Below, piece by piece: positions 11,201 through 24,539 of a stretch of 64,000 nt of DNA. The stretch is from Camarhynchus parvulus. Taxonomy: Eukaryota > Chordata > Aves > Passeriformes > Thraupidae. Location: NCBI RefSeq assembly GCF_901933205.1, contig NC_044582.1, forward strand, positions 17,583,820-17,647,819, written 5' to 3'. The translations under genes and the position numbers were made by a program. The notes under the pieces were generated by a model, which saw nothing but the letters and a program-made list of their open reading frames with translations, did not search any database and had not been told where the DNA came from. The stretch's first letter is position 1, and the number at the start of each line of letters is the position of its first letter.

Positions 11201-14200
11201 GTGAGTGTGGATTTTTGCATTTGTCCTGGCACAGATGGAGCAGGGAGCTCAGATTTAGGGGGTTTTGACATCTGACAGTATTGCTAGTGTTGTACATCTG
11301 AGTGAGTTCACCTGGCTGAGATGCAGCAGGAAAAGATGATCCTTAATGGACTGAGTGGGAATAATAGCTGTTTTCTGCTATGGAGGTAATTTATTTGCAA
11401 TTAAAGCCCCTTTCCCCCCGCTCATGTCACCTCGTTAGCAGCACAGGGAGCTCTCCAGCAAACACAAACCCACGCTGTGAGATTCACCAAGTGGAGCCCT
11501 CGGTGCCCTGCAGTGGTTTCTGCCATTGCCAGGTGATTTTCCTGGCACTGGGATGGTTCCTGTGCCTGGACTGGAGCCCATCAGGTGCTGGGTGTGTAAA
11601 TTTTCCCCCTCCTTTGCCACCTGAGCGAGTGCAGGGCTCCTCCCGTGGCAGGATCCCCGGGAGCCCTTGGCTGTGCCTTTGGAGTGTGTTTTGTGCTGTT
11701 CTCCCTGAGCTTTCTGCTGACTGAACATCCTCACCAGCCCCGGGCCTGGCAGAGCCCTGCCTGGCACATCCCTGCCCACGATTCCCAGGCAGTGCAGCTC
11801 TCCTGGCTCTGTGTGTGCCAAGGCTGTGCTCCAGGCAGGAGCTGGGATGGCTCACACTGGCTCTGGCATGTGCTGGGTTCCAGGAGAGCCTTTCCAGGCG
11901 AAGCAGTGCTGCTTCAAGGAGGTGTTGCTCTACTAGAACTCATGTGTGTTTGTATTAACAGGAGAAAGCTCATGATTTTCCCATTATTATGTGTTTTGAA
12001 AGAGGCAGGATGAGAGTACAAGAAGCAGGCACCTTTGCAAATTCGTGTTGAAATTTTGGGGGAATTGCATCACCTCTGTTGGCAGAGGCTGTCACTGGCA
12101 GTCTCATCTGAGCACCAACTGCAGCCTGCTTTTATTTCTTTTCCTTGCCTTCCCTTTGTGCCTGGCTGCCACTGCCTCATCCCCATCACCCACCCCACCT
12201 GCTGCTGTCCTTTGCTTTCTGCTTCATGCTTGACCTATGAGCTGAAATGCTAATGGCTGTTGAAAATCTCAATTAATATAAACCTAGTTTCAGCCAGAAA
12301 TGTGCTAAACTCGTTCAGGAGGTGCAGCATCTCCAGGAAATGCAGGATGGCAAGAGCCTCAGACAACAGCTGAATTTTTAGCAGGCTGTGCTTTCAGGGG
12401 TGTCTGCAAAGCTCAGATGTGGGCTGGTTTGTGACCAGCAGGGAGGGTGATGGTCACTGTGTGTTTGTAGGTCATGGCATTCCTCTGCCACAGCGTTATC
12501 TCCTCGTGCTGGAGTAATTTCTGTGTTTTCACTGGTTAAAGAAGGAATGATGTGTGGCCAGGCCTTCAGGTGGAGGGGATAAACCAGACACGTGGGGGGA
12601 TTAGGCTGCTCTTACATCTGTAAATGTGCACATGTAAAGCCAGACCCTTATTTTATGGTGGCTTGTACAGGAATGATGCAAAATACACTTTATAGTGCAG
12701 TGAAGGAATACAGTCTAAAATTTCAGCATGGTACTTTTAATTCCACTCTAAATACCTCAGAAACTTGCTAATTAAATACTTGTGGGTTTCTCAGAAGGCT
12801 GCACAACATCTCCACAAGCAATTTGCGCTGCAGGATGTGGTACATCCACCTCGAGTACACTACATTAAATCCAGATTTTCCCCTGAAAGAGAGGTTGGTG
12901 CCAGAGTAGAACTGGAAGAAGGATTAAAGGAGATGAATGTAAAAATATGGATTAATTCCCACTCAGGAAAAGATTGTGTCTAGTGACCTAAAGTTGTGTG
13001 TCACAGGAGCTGCTCTAGTGACTCAGGGCTCAGAGCTGCTGCCCAGTTAACCCAGTCCAAAATGAACTGGAGAAGGAGCAGTTTTGTGTGCAGTGAGGAT
13101 GGGCAGGGAAGCAATCAATTAAAATAAAAAGGTAGTTAAATTTATGGAGGAGAGGTGTTGGCATTAAAGAGCAGATCTGGCTCAGAAAGTCCCCAGACAG
13201 CTGCAGGAGGACAGAGGATTTCTGTTCTCCCTCTGAGCCACTGTGGGGTCACCTGGTGTCCCATGTCCCAGCTGTTCTCCTCAGATCAATCCAGATGTTG
13301 CTGTTTACTCACCTATTTGAGAACTTCCAGGGCAGAACTTGGTGCAGGTTTGTGTGCTCGTGCTGGAAGGAGTGACCAGGTGGTTATCTCACTTTTCTGG
13401 GAAGTGCCATGTCAGGAATGTCATCGCTAAAGTTTAATGAGGTGGCCATGATCAGCAACAACAGCCCATCCACAGCTCACATTTATTCCTTGGGCCATGA
13501 AGGGGTTAAAGCAGGTGTTGATTTCCACTCTGGGTTTTTTTGGGAGTCCTTATTGCAGGTGCTGTTCAGAGGCATTTTGAGGTTCCAGCAGGTCTGATGG
13601 GGCTGGCAAAGCTGGGCCCCTGAGTGTCATTGAGGGTTACAGACCCCGTTTGCTCATCTCCATCCCTGTGTGTGTGTAAAATCCATGCAAAGCTGTAAGA
13701 AATGTGGTCCTTGTGCTCAATGCTTCAGCTGCCAGATGGACAAAACCAATTAAACCAGCTCTCCCAGGCGCTGGGCCATTATGTGGGCACAGATATGACC
13801 AGGAGAAATCATTTATTTAAACCATTTCAGAGCATAGGCTGTGATCTGATGAGACTTGAGGGGATCGCACTCCAGGATTTTGCTGGGAGCAGGTAAGGCA
13901 GTGTTTGTGGGAATGGGGAGCTGGTGCTGGCTGCCTTTTCCTGGGGTCACACCCTTGGATTCCAAGGTGCTCGTGCACCTCTTGCTTCCCCTCAGCTCAG
14001 GGCAGATCTCCAGCACCAGAAATTGGGTTTGCACAGCATCAGTGCAGCCAGGGGACAGCACCATCTGTCACCCTGCCCAGCCCAAGGCTGAGCTGCTCTC
14101 CCAGACAGCCAGCACCTGGCAAGCTGGCCTCCCAAATTCCTTGTTTATTCCTTAAAACTTTGGCCTAGGGGAATTAATTATATTGTGCTCTTTATTGAAT

Positions 14201-15179
14201 TGAATGTTTTACTGCTGCATTGTGCTACAGCCTTGTGTACATATTTCGTCGTTGATTATGTTCATTCTATTTTTAGAGTGGTTTTTTGGGTTTGGAAAGT
14301 GGAAGACTGATGGATTACAAAATTGGGGAGGCACAATAGTTGCAATCACAGTTGAAACACATACATTTTGTGAAATAATGTTGAAGCTGCGTAACTAGAC
14401 TGAAAACTTTTCCTTTAGATGTGCTGTCCAATAATGTTTGTGAAGTCCTTGGTAAGATAAATAATGCATGGACTTTTCTCACTAAACCTCCTGAGAGTGG
14501 AATTGCATCTAAACCAAAAATATCTCTGTGCCTGTTGTGTGCTGCAGTGGGTTTGGAAATGCTTTGCCATGGAAGGAAGAGCAGCTTTCTGATTTGGGTG
14601 ATTATTTTAATCACCTCCAGCATATGCATGGGCTGCTTTTTTAAGAACTGAAAACATCCCAGAATATATGGCTGGGGAAGAGTCAAGTGAAGGTTATCCT
14701 CACGCTGACACTGGCATGTCAAAAAGCTTTCAGGGGAAAAGCAATGGGTGGCATTGACACCTGAACTAAAATGGGGTCCTTATGAATATTCCCTCTCTTT
14801 TCCAGACTCCTGAGTGACTCTGCACTTTGGGGGGTTTTCAGGGGGAATAAAAAGATCTATAGCTGAATAAAAACTGGCACTAGAGCAGCACTTATAGCAG
14901 AAATGCAGCAGAAATCTCCACATTTCCCAGCTAATTGGTGAAGGAAGGAGATCCTTGAGGTGTGGAAAAGCTCTGAGGTGATGGATTCCCGCTGTGAGCT
15001 CCCTGCCTGGCTCCCAGGGCTGCCACCCCTCTGCTGGGAGCTGCTCTGGGAACACTTTGGAGCACATTTGGAGCACATTTCCTTTCCTTACCTGCTGAAT
15101 TTTCCATGCCCCACTTGCTGGAAAGCTTGGCAGTGGAGCCCCTGTGCTCTGTAGCACTGAACTCATCTTTCCTCCCTAC

Positions 15180-15830
15180 ATTAATGTTGATTTATTTTTC
15201 TTTTTAATTTTTTTTTTTTTTGGGTTGGGGTTGGGATTGAAAGTTCTTAAGTTCTTCAGATGGTATTTTGTGTTTGAACTTAGACGTTTATTATTTCTTA
15301 TTTATATTACAGTTTTATAAGTTGTGAGTTTTACGGTATTTTATTCACAAGCTATAAAATGGTTTTGTATTTATTTCTGTAAGGTTTTTTTAAGCAAAAC
15401 CCATTTAATTAAGAAATGACACTTATTTTTACGTTTAACTTAATAACTAATTACTTATGTCTTGTAATGTGGGCTTTTTTGTTTAATTATAAAATACTAC
15501 TTAAACTTATGAAGAAGAAGGACTCGCTATTGTTTTACAATTTCTATTTTAGTTTTATATATTGTTATTATTATATTTTAAAACTTTAAATCTTAAGTTT
15601 TCTATTATGTGCTATTACACACTTTTATTTAAACTATACACTTATAATCTTAGTTTTATTATTTAATTTTGGAAGTCTTCTCTACGGCTTCAGGTTAAAT
15701 GTAGTGTTTTCTTGAGGGTCTGTGTTTTTCTATACAGAAAGTTTAAAATTCTCTCTCTTAAAATGAACAATTTCGTGTGGAATCATTAAACAACCAAACT
15801 TTTATTTCTTCTTACCAGAAAGCATTTTTT
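15180..15830. repeat. AT-rich low-complexity block, possible old LTR
   Basis: About 650 bp dominated by A and T (T runs near 15203-15220; many 'ttatt' and 'aaacttt' motifs), sharply different from the flanking DNA. It holds polyadenylation-like motifs on the - strand, as avian LTRs often do, but I could not align it convincingly to the other repeats here. Confidence 0.45.
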
Positions 15831-16749
15831 TCCCCAGATTTTTTTTCCTGTGGTTCCATAACTGGGGCCACGTGGGAGGCTGTAATTTCTAATCACAAAT
15901 ATTTACCAGTCCTGTAACATCCATGTCACTGAGAAATTACACTTGGTTCTAGCTAATGAAAAGCTTGGCCAGGGGATTCACCAGTGTTCAGCTGTGGGGA
16001 TCCATTACTTTCCTCAAGATTTGTGTGTACAGGACTTAAACAAGGAATATTTGAAGAGGGAACCAAAGAGCTGAGGTTGATGCCATATTTAGTAGTGCAT
16101 TATAATTTCTCTTGCAAGTGGCAGACCAGTAATCTGGGAATTTTGGCTGTCATCCTGCTACTATTTATGAGCAATTTTAATGCAGTAATTACATGTAGGG
16201 GAAATTCTTCGCTAGGTTGATGAGATAAATGGAAATTTAATAATTTTTTTTCTTGCTTGGTTGTCCAATATTTTTATGGCATCCTTCTGGAAGCAAGGGG
16301 ATGTAATAAAAGAATCTGGAACTCCATTGCTCCTTGGAAATACTGATAGTTTGAAAGATTTGCTCAGTGTAAGTTAAAGGCAGCTCATTAAACAAACAAA
16401 TGAGCTGTCCTTAGAGCAATCAGTATTTACTATTAACTGAACAGCACAGTAAATAATGAATTGCAGGTAAGGAACTACAGATAAGTATTTGCAGTGAATT
16501 CAAATTACTTGACTTAAGCCTGAGGCAGAGAAAAGCAAATAGAAAGGCAGAAAGAGAAGGAGGAGGGGGGAAGAAGAAGGGAGAGGAGGGGCTGCAGATG
16601 TAACATTTGTTGTAGCAATCCGTGTTCATTTGTGGTGCAGAAGAAAGGTTTTCCTGGGCAATCTGGTGGCCCCATGCCTGGTGCAAGTGGTGCTGCAGTG
16701 AGTCCACCTGAGAGCAAAGGGGGATGTGGAATTCCTGGGGAAAAGAAGA

Positions 16750-17092
16750 GAAGACTTGGGGGAGACCTTACCAATTTTTCCAGTACTTGCAGAGGGGTTA
16801 CAAGAAGGCTGGAGAGGGATTTTGGACAAGGACATGGAGGGAGAGGACACAGGAATGGCTCCCCAGTGCCAGAGGACAGGGATGGATGGGATATTGGGAA
16901 TTGGGAATTGTTCCCTGGGAGGGTGGCAGGAATTATTCTCAGCTGAATCCCTGGATCCCTGGCAGTGCACAAGGTCAGGCTGGACACTGGGGCTGGAGCA
17001 GCCTGGGATGGTGGAAGGTGCCATGGCAGGGGTGGGAGAAGATGATTTTTAAGGCTCCTTCCACCCCAAACCATCCTGTAATTCTATGAAAA
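16750..17092 (+). mobile_element. CR1 LINE 3' fragment
   Basis: CR1 3' sequence with 'cctggatccctggcagtgca', 'aaggtcaggctggacactgg', 'gcagcctgggatggtggaag', 'ccatggcaggggtgggag', and the end 'ccatcctgtaattctatga', which retains the terminal ATTCTATG motif. It is 5'-truncated with no LINE coding capacity left. Confidence 0.88.
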
Positions 17093-18162
17093 GCAGGACT
17101 CTGGGCCTGACCCAGCAGGGCTGATGCTGTTCCCAAGGTCAGGATTTTGCAAGTGGGTCCCTGGTTCTGTCCTCCCCCAAGGACAGAGCTGTGCTTTGGC
17201 ACCAGCGAGACCAAAACCTGCCCCTGGCTGCCAAGTGCCTGCACAGCTCCCTCAGTCATTTCTCCAAATTACTTAGGCAGTGAAATTGTTCATTTGCTGG
17301 GAGGTGGCACACGCTGAGAAGTTTGGGTTTGGAGTTCAGTCATGGTTGGAGTGAGAGATTGTTCTGCCTGGAGTTTGGGTGTGTGGCTGTGTCTGAAGGC
17401 AGGATGGATGGGCTGCGGGGGGATATTGCTCATTAAGGAAGGGGCTCGGGTGTTTTGGGTGCTGGAGGTGAGAGGGAAGGTTGGGGATTTAATCAGCGTC
17501 TCTGCAGTTTCATTGAGGCCTGCTGGGACAGCCAAAGGCGTGACAGGCCTCCTGAATGCCCACAGCTTGGCAGCCTCGCCTAAATGTCACCTCAAACAGG
17601 TGAAGAGCTTGGCCCAGGTCTCTGCAGGGAGCATGAGCCTCACCTGGCTGAGCACCAGCAGTGCCCAGGGCAGGGAGCAGGGAGTGGGGCAGGTCAGGGA
17701 GATGTGTGTGAAGTGTTGGCATTCCGTAATCACTGTCACAGCCTCTGCTACTCCGCCAGGGATAACAGACATAGGAGCACGAGTTTTATCTTGCTGGGAG
17801 GCTGTCACAAGGTAAATATCTCTGCAAAGAGCCTCTTGCTTGATTCCCATCGCCCCAGGGCTGCTCCTCATGGAATCCCCTCCCAATAAACCAGCCGAGG
17901 TCCAAGGCAGCTGCAGGGAGGTCCCCAGGTGGAATTACCTGCTGGGTGTGCACAGGTCCATCCCTGCTGGTCCCCCTGTGCTGCCTGCTCCCAAATGCTG
18001 CTGCTGGCAGCCCCCAGCATTAGTATTCAAGCCAGGGAACAGGAGTGAGGTGCTAGACAGGCCGACTAATTACAGCAGCCTGCAGAGGCAAGTCGGGCTG
18101 TGCCACATGATGAAGGACATCCCGTTTACTTGGAATGTTGCTGTTCTGCTGTGGCACTTCAT

Positions 18163-18190
18163 TAAAAAAAAAAAAAAGGGAAAAAAAAAT
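18163..18190. repeat. Poly(A) tract
   Basis: Two A runs separated by GGG (about 14 and 9 A). Possibly the tail of an unrecognised retroposon, but no target-site duplication is evident. Confidence 0.8.
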
Positions 18191-19663
18191 AAGGTGTGAG
18201 CTAATTGGTTTGGTTAAAGAATTGAGCTGTGCGCTTGTTTTTCTTTTCTTGGATTTAATCTGAATTTATACAATGCTTTGTATAAATTAATCTAAAATGA
18301 AACTTGCCGTGACCTTAGCAAGCTGCACACCTCGTGTAATCCCAGGTCCCCTGCCTCTGGCTGCCATCCTGACCTGCCTGCTCCTGTCCCCAGAGCTGAC
18401 AGCAGATGGGGGAGAGGAGGCTCTCGCTGCCACCAACGTGCCATCTGCAGGCAGCAAGGCTGGGCAGGTTTTTATCAGCCTAAATTGCAATTCTGCATCC
18501 AGAGGGTTTTCTGTCAGAGCATCTGTTTTACTGCCATGACACAGATCCGGGGCTGAGCGTGTGCCAGGAGCAGGTGAGGAGGGGGACAGCCCCATCCTGC
18601 AGTGACAGCAGCCATCAGGTGGCTGCTGGCTGGGGCTGCTGCGTGTCCTGTGTGTCCCCTGTGCTGTCACACAGCCCAGGTTTGGGCAGGCTGAGCTTTG
18701 GAAAGCTCCACTGCTCAAAATTCAGAGCCAGGAGAACTCAAACTGAGGAAAGAGAACTGCTGGTGTTGCCTGATTCTGGCTGATTTATACCCAGGATGGC
18801 CTGGGGGTGCCAGCTGAGCTTGTCCCCTGTCCCTGTCCCCTCCAGTGCCCTTCTGCAGAGCGGAGCCCTAAGCAGATTAGTCAGCTTCTTCCATCAGCAA
18901 ATACTTTGGGCTTAAGATACTTAAAAGACATCTGGTTTTTAGCCTCATTTCTAAACAAATGAGGCTTATGTGATTATGGTGTCTGTCACTCGCCCCTCGT
19001 TGGCCAATTGCAATCCCCAGCTGGGGGTTTTGGTCTCACAGATGTGAACTTCCAGGAACTTTCTGTGGGCTGGTGTGAACAGAACTCACCCTAGAGGGAG
19101 GGCCACAGCACAAGCTGTGAGAGGGAATGCGCTGGGGGAAAACATCTCTGTTTGCAGGGAAAAGGAGAAAAAGCCCCCATGGGCTGGCGGGTGTGGCTGT
19201 GCGCTGAGCTCTGCCTCCGCCCCAGCTGTGCCGGGCCAGCCCAGCCATGCACAGTGCCACCTCCTGCTGTCCCCACAGGCCAACTGCTCCTGTGATCCCG
19301 GGATTGCTTTTCTGATCCCTGGATTAGCGGGCTGGGATGTGCAAAGATACCAGAGCTGTGTGTGAGGCAGGCTCAGCTGGGCCGGGCACTGCCCTGGTGA
19401 GCTGTGCCCATGGAGCAGAGCTGGCCAGGCCATGCCAGCCCAGCATGCCTGGTGAATCCATGGCTGCTGCACTGTGGCCTTGTCTTCAGAATTGTTCTTT
19501 CACAGGTATCCTGACAACTGAGGAGGTTAAATTCTCCTGGGACTGATGTCCCTTAGCACTGTGAGAGGGTGCACAGGTGAGCACAGCTTGTGCTGGTTGA
19601 TAATTCACTCAGGGACTGTGGATGAAGCTGGTGATCAGAATCCTCCGTGCACCCACTTTTGCA

Positions 19664-19905
19664 GAATCCCAGAATCCCAGGGTGCTTTGGGTTGGAATGA
19701 GCCTTAAAAATCGTTTTCTCCCACCCCCTGCCATGGCAGGGACACCTTCCACTATCCCAGACTGTTCCAAGCCCCCATGTCCAGCCTGGCCTTGGACGTT
19801 TCCAGGGATCCAGGGGCAGCCCCAGCTTCCCTGGGCACCTGTGCCAGGGCCTGCCCACCCTCACAGGGAAGGATTTCTTCCTGATTTTTGACCTACATCA
19901 AAACT
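19664..19905 (-). mobile_element. CR1 LINE 3' fragment (reverse orientation)
   Basis: Starts with 'cagaatcccagaatcccag', then 'tttgggttggaatgagcctt', 'cccctgccatggcagggaca', 'ccagcctggccttggac', 'ccagggatccaggggcagcc' and 'tgtgccagggcctgcccacc', in reverse order relative to a CR1 3' end. It lies about 0.7 kb upstream of the first coding exon. Confidence 0.88.
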
Positions 19906-20619
19906 TCTCTCCTTATCTTCTCTGTGAATTTCACCTAGAGCTGGATCTGTCTCCTTTCTGCAGCTACACAACATTTTTGCCTTGTCATTCAGAACCTAAG
20001 GATGTCCAATGGAATGTGTGAAACCCACACAGAGTAGTTCTGGGACTGGGAGGGAAAAGCAAAGGTTTCATGTTCTGCTTCCTAGTAATGAGCTAAATGA
20101 GATTGTGTCCTTCTTTGAGCATAAATGAAAGATAAAAGACAGATGAGATTTATGAACAAGGTCATTAGTGTACCAAATTTCTCTCATTAGATCTGTTACA
20201 TTACTTTGCAACTTACATAACTCTCATTAGAAAAATTTATGAACTGGAATGATTACAAATGCACCATATTCTGAACCATCTCTACTTTTAATTGCCAAAC
20301 AGAAAAAAAAATATTTCAGTGCTACAATAGAGCTGTACTTTTGTGCATGTGTTTTTTTTGTTAGAATTTAAATAGAGGTTGCTCCTGAAGCCAGGGGATG
20401 GGGCGGGAGGAAAATGGACCATTTAGTGCAATTTAGCTGCAAACCTGAAGCATTGCTTTAATTTTCTAACTGTGTCAGACCCAGGTTGATATTGCAGGCT
20501 AATATTGCTGTTTGTTCTCCTCACCAGACTCCCACTCTCACATCCCTGTGCCTGATTTGAAGTGACAGTGAGCAGAAGCATAAGGTATCTCTCATTCTGT
20601 TTGGACTCCTTGTTTACAG

Positions 20620-20717
20620 AAGAGCGATGGAGATGCTATTAAGCACAAAAGGCATCACCATATGCCTGTTTTTCTTTGTATTGAGTTTGGCAGCAGCTAT
20701 TGAAATACCATTATCAG
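20620..20717 (+). CDS. CHL1: CHL1 first coding exon: start codon and signal peptide
   Basis: The exon opens after a tttacag acceptor and carries only 7 nt of 5' UTR before ATG at 20627. The start has G at -3 and G at +4, a strong Kozak context. It encodes a 30-residue stretch beginning MEMLLSTKG, followed by a hydrophobic core (ICLFFFVLSLAAA) and then IEIPLS, which matches the IEIP start of mature mammalian CHL1; cleavage is inferred after the alanine run. A second ATG two codons later gives the same frame. The exon ends in phase 1 at G|gtgagt. The acceptor implies at least one non-coding upstream exon. Confidence 0.93.
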
Positions 20718-22601
20718 GTGAGTTGTAGTTATTTGCTGTGCACTTTGCTGTTTTTGTTTGGTATTCCTTTGCAGCTATCCCTGAAGGAAAAATACTAAAT
20801 CCTCCTTTCCAGTTGTGTTCCATTTGGAATTTAATCTTGCCACAATGTGGCCTTTGGGAAATTCAGGTCTGATCAAAAGCTAAGCTGTCCTGTTTGGGCC
20901 TGCTTAAATGGAGCAGTAAAGTTTGTCTAATAACATCTCTGTGGTGTTTTCCATCCAACACAACGCTTAGCTCCGGGGGTTTGGGTTCGTCCTTCACTTC
21001 AGTTCCTCATTTTGGCTCTGAATCCCCCTGAAGCTTGTTTGATGTGCATAAATCCCTCCTCCCTTGTCGTGCAAGCTGCCATTCCAGCCTGGGGAAGGAG
21101 CAGGTGGATGTCTCAGGGCCAGTGTTGGTCCCCAGAGGAGGATTTCACACTCTGTGCCCTGCCCTGGGGAGCAGCTCCTGCGTCCCTCACCGGCTGGGAT
21201 GAATTCAAACTGCTTGTTTTACATGGATCGTGAGCTTCCAGGACACGTGTAAAATACGGCGTGAGGCTCACAGGGAGCAATCCAAGGAAAGCCAGAGGAC
21301 CCCTCTTCCTGGAGTACAGCCCAGACCTCCCCAGCTTTGCATTTTTCAGACATAAATGGACCAGGAGGGTTGAAAACTGCATTTTGCTTTGGTGTTTTGA
21401 TTGCAAAAAAACCAAAAAACAAAAAAGCAAAACTCAACCATATTAGGATTTATTAATTATGGTGGGGAAAAATAAAGAAGTAAACCTAAGGAAGGATAAA
21501 TTTAGGCTCTTTTCAGGGTCTTAGAGTAGGACATGGGCCAGTTTCAGGGCATCCCGTGGATCTGCCATGAGCTCTTAGCACTCTGGAGCCTGCCAAATAG
21601 CCCTGACTGCAAAGAGGAAGCCAACCAAGCAGGTTTATAAGATATTTTTGTAAAACTATCCAAATTTGTATTGAGAAGTAGAGGTTTTTGGGGTTTTTTT
21701 CGGAAAGAACTGCATTGGCTTGTTGTGTTTCAATAAAGCCAAAGTGGAGCTGTGACTGTAAAGCACAGGACAAACTCTCTGGGCATCCACTACTTTTATG
21801 AACCTACCCCAGGGAACCACCTAACCCTTAATTAGCTGTAATGAAGCATTTTATATCATAATAAAAAGTTATTTCTGATCAGTGGAGCTGGTGGGCTTGG
21901 AAGTGTTCAGCTTTGAGACCATGTGATATGACAAGACACTGATTTTCACTCCAGCTTTGAGCTCCCTGCACTTAAAGCAGCACACAAAGAGCATTTTAAT
22001 TCTCTTCCTGGCTGTTTATAACAATGGGGTGATCCTATTATCCCAGCTCCACTGCAGGGAACATTCTCCTTCCTCTGTTACACGGGCTTTTGCAACACTT
22101 TAATTCCCTCAGAAAAAACCAGAAGTTGGTGCAGCCTCGGTGCGTGACCATGCAGCTGCACCCTGGGGCAGGCATTAAACCAGCCTAGCAGTCCATGGGC
22201 TTTTCTGGCAATTTTATCCAGGATGGAGGCAGCAGTTTGCTACTTCATGTGTGTGCATCTGTGTCTGGATTAAATCCAGTTCCTGACTTCACTGTGAATA
22301 AATTTGCCAGGCCACAGCGCTGTGCTCTGGCTCTGGCGTGGTCCCAGCTCTGCTCTGCCCTGGGTGGTTTGGAGGGGAATCAGGGTGGGCACTGTCCCTC
22401 TGCCAGGCCTTTTGTTGGCCATGGAGGCAGTGACAGTGACCAGAGGGTATTGTCCATGCCAGGGAGGTGATGATCATCCTTTTCCCAAGGCAAGGCTCAC
22501 TTTCTGCAGGAATAATGCAATCCTGCCATTGTCCCTCTCCACTCGAGGGCAGCCCAGTTTGGCTGGAACTCTGTTTTAACCCAATTCCTCTTTGTGTTCA
22601 G
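20718..22601 (+). other. CHL1 intron after exon 1
   Basis: 1.9 kb with no recognisable repeat, RNA gene or second reading frame of interest. Confidence 0.9.
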
Positions 22602-22707
22602 TTTCCCAGCTTCCAACAATCACGGAGCAATCCCACGCCCAGGTTGCCTACCCCTTTGATGAGGACTTCACCATTAAATGTGAAGCCAGAGGAAACCCCC
22701 AGCCCAC
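22602..22707 (+). CDS. CHL1: CHL1 exon 2: first half of Ig1
   Basis: Follows a tgtgttcag acceptor; codes for VSQLPTITEQ onward to GNPQPT, including the first Ig1 cysteine (FTIKCEARG). The exon enters in phase 1 and leaves in phase 2 at CCCAC|gtgagt. This Ig1 half includes the strand B cysteine that pairs with the one in the next exon. In L1-family proteins Ig1-Ig4 fold into a horseshoe used in homophilic and heterophilic binding. Confidence 0.93.
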
Positions 22708-24348
22708 GTGAGTACTGCTTGGAGAAGCAAACAGAAGCTGAGTTTGCTTTTAACCTTTGCCAAACATTGCTGTGTCTGTCAGGAGCTGCTGCACAAAAAC
22801 CTGCTCATCATCCTCAGCAGGGTTAAGGTTTGGCTTTGCATTCAGGCCATTCAGCTTTTGTTGCTCCATCACTTCCCCTCACCCTGTCAATAGGTATCAA
22901 CATGGTTTTCCTTGCTGGGGGATGTTTGATTTCTCTGGCACGTGCCAAATTCACCCCCTGGTTTTAAAAAAACCTTGTCTGGGTTGTGCTGCAAAAGATG
23001 GGCTGTGTCATGGCAATCAGAGGGGCCCAGCTGTTCCTCTGCCTGTTCCACAGCAACCCGAAAAATCCCAACCACATAAAGCTGTGTATTCAAACAGCAA
23101 TTTGCATTTTATCAGATGCCTTGTCCGTACCTAACCTCAGCAGGGCCATGGTGATGATACAAACAGACACAGAAAGTTATTCAGATAAATATCCAAAGAT
23201 AAGCACTGTGCATTTTACACAGTGTGGAAAAAGGAAAGACTTTTAATGAAAATGTGACTAACAAGAGTGTAATAATAACACAGTAAAAACTCCTCCTGAG
23301 GCTTTCACCACTGAATGGTGTTTGGGCTAAATTAATAGCTGGTTTGAATGTCATTTTTTTCTCTTTAATCTTTCCCTTCTTCTTTCTTTGCAATACAATT
23401 TAAACTTTAAAAGGCATTCTTTTATTTAGATCAAGACGATTTGGTAATTTTTAATTGAGCTCTGAATGGGGATTTGTAGCATGATCATAAATTCCCTTTG
23501 TTCCACTGTTTGTCAGTGCATCAGTGAAAAGTTTCCTGGTGTATTTAAATGATGTGGTAGTGCCTGTTAGGTGAGGGGATCCCATATTCCCTCCATCCTG
23601 GAGCAAGGATCCTGTATTCCCTCCATCATGGAGGATCCCATATTCCCTCCATCCTGGAGCAAGGATCCCATATTCCCTCCATCCTGGAACAAGGTGGTTT
23701 TACCAAGACCATTGAAGTGCCAAAACAATGGTTTTGTTGTTAATGATTTATTCTCTTAAAACCAAAACAGAAAGGTACATCTGTCACTAAATTGATGTTA
23801 CTGCAATTTCCAGCTGTCTGGTTTTAAATGGGTTTAGGCAAATTTCAATCCAGAATTGCAGGTACAGGAACAGCATTTATCAAAATCACCCCCCCAGCAG
23901 CATCACAACTACAAATGGATCTGTGGCAAGGAGAACCTCAATGGAATCATCTGAATTTCTTCTGATTCAGCCCTGGTGGAGGGTGGGAAAGCTCTTGTGC
24001 ATCTTTGCCATTCCAAAGCAACAATTCCACTACAGCCACAGCCTTTGCCAGCCTGCAGGTGCTGTGGGTGTATGTCTTTCCCAGGTGTTCTGTCTGTCCC
24101 TGTCCTTGCCCTGGGCTCTGTGCTCTGCTCTCATGGCACAGCCAAGAAAAGCAGAGTGTGGAAGGAGGGATGTGCCCAAGCACGAGGCAGAGGGGCACAG
24201 TGGCACTCTGCCATTCACCTCTCTCCTCTTCCATCTCCTCTTCCATCCAGTTTTTCCTTTTATTTTGATAAAACTCTCTTTTACCCCTCATTAATACCAA
24301 AATGCTGTCCTGGGGCCTGCCCACTGTAACATTCCTTTTCTTTTTCAG
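22708..24348 (+). other. CHL1 intron after exon 2
   Basis: 1.6 kb. Apart from the 30-bp tandem array at 23577-23695 I see nothing notable. A 221-codon antisense frame (23947-24612) crosses exon 3 and is not a gene. Confidence 0.9.
23577..23695. repeat. 30-bp tandem repeat, about 4 units
   Basis: Four imperfect copies of a ~30-bp unit built around ggatcccatattccctccat followed by cctggagcaa, inside the intron between the two halves of Ig1. Confidence 0.93.
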
Positions 24349-24539
24349 CTTTAACTGGACTAAGGATGGAAAACCATTTGATTTATCATCTGACCCCAGG
24401 ATAGTCACATCCAACAACTCTGGAACTTTTGTGATCCAAAACCGGGGAATCATCAACAATTTCCAAGGGAAATATCGCTGCTTTGCATCCAACGTGCTGG
24501 GAACTGCCATGTCAGAGGAAATTGAGCTGATTGTTCCAA
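24349..24539 (+). CDS. CHL1: CHL1 exon 3: second half of Ig1
   Basis: Acceptor tttttcag; the protein runs from FNWTKDGKPFD to EEIELIVPS. It contains the conserved core tryptophan (NWTKDG), the second Ig1 cysteine in KYRCFASNVLG, and N-glycosylation sequons at NWT and NNS. Donor A|gtaagg, phase 1. Ig1 is therefore split by a phase 2 intron and closed by a phase 1 intron, the usual L1-family layout. Confidence 0.95.

Larger units (their letters stand above)
1..20619. other. Non-coding region 5' of the CHL1 start codon (intron or 5' flank)
   Basis: No open reading frame here has recognisable protein similarity, and no CpG island or core promoter is visible. The acceptor at 20619 shows that at least one non-coding exon must lie upstream; I cannot place it. 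The repeats I recognise are listed separately. Stretches 3349-4230, 4706-6479, 6691-8098, 8256-15179, 15831-16749, 17093-18162 and 18191-19663 contain nothing I can name beyond homopolymer runs (for example T near 10762). Confidence 0.8.

Noticed and set aside
11380..11900. Locally GC-richer stretch considered as a CpG island or promoter
   Set aside because: CpG is scarce in it, and there is no TATA/Inr arrangement or exon-donor pair I could defend.
16514..17089. Several 90-186-codon frames on both strands
   Set aside because: All overlap a CR1 3' fragment and flanking purine-rich DNA. The non-LTR reverse transcriptase part of CR1 is absent.
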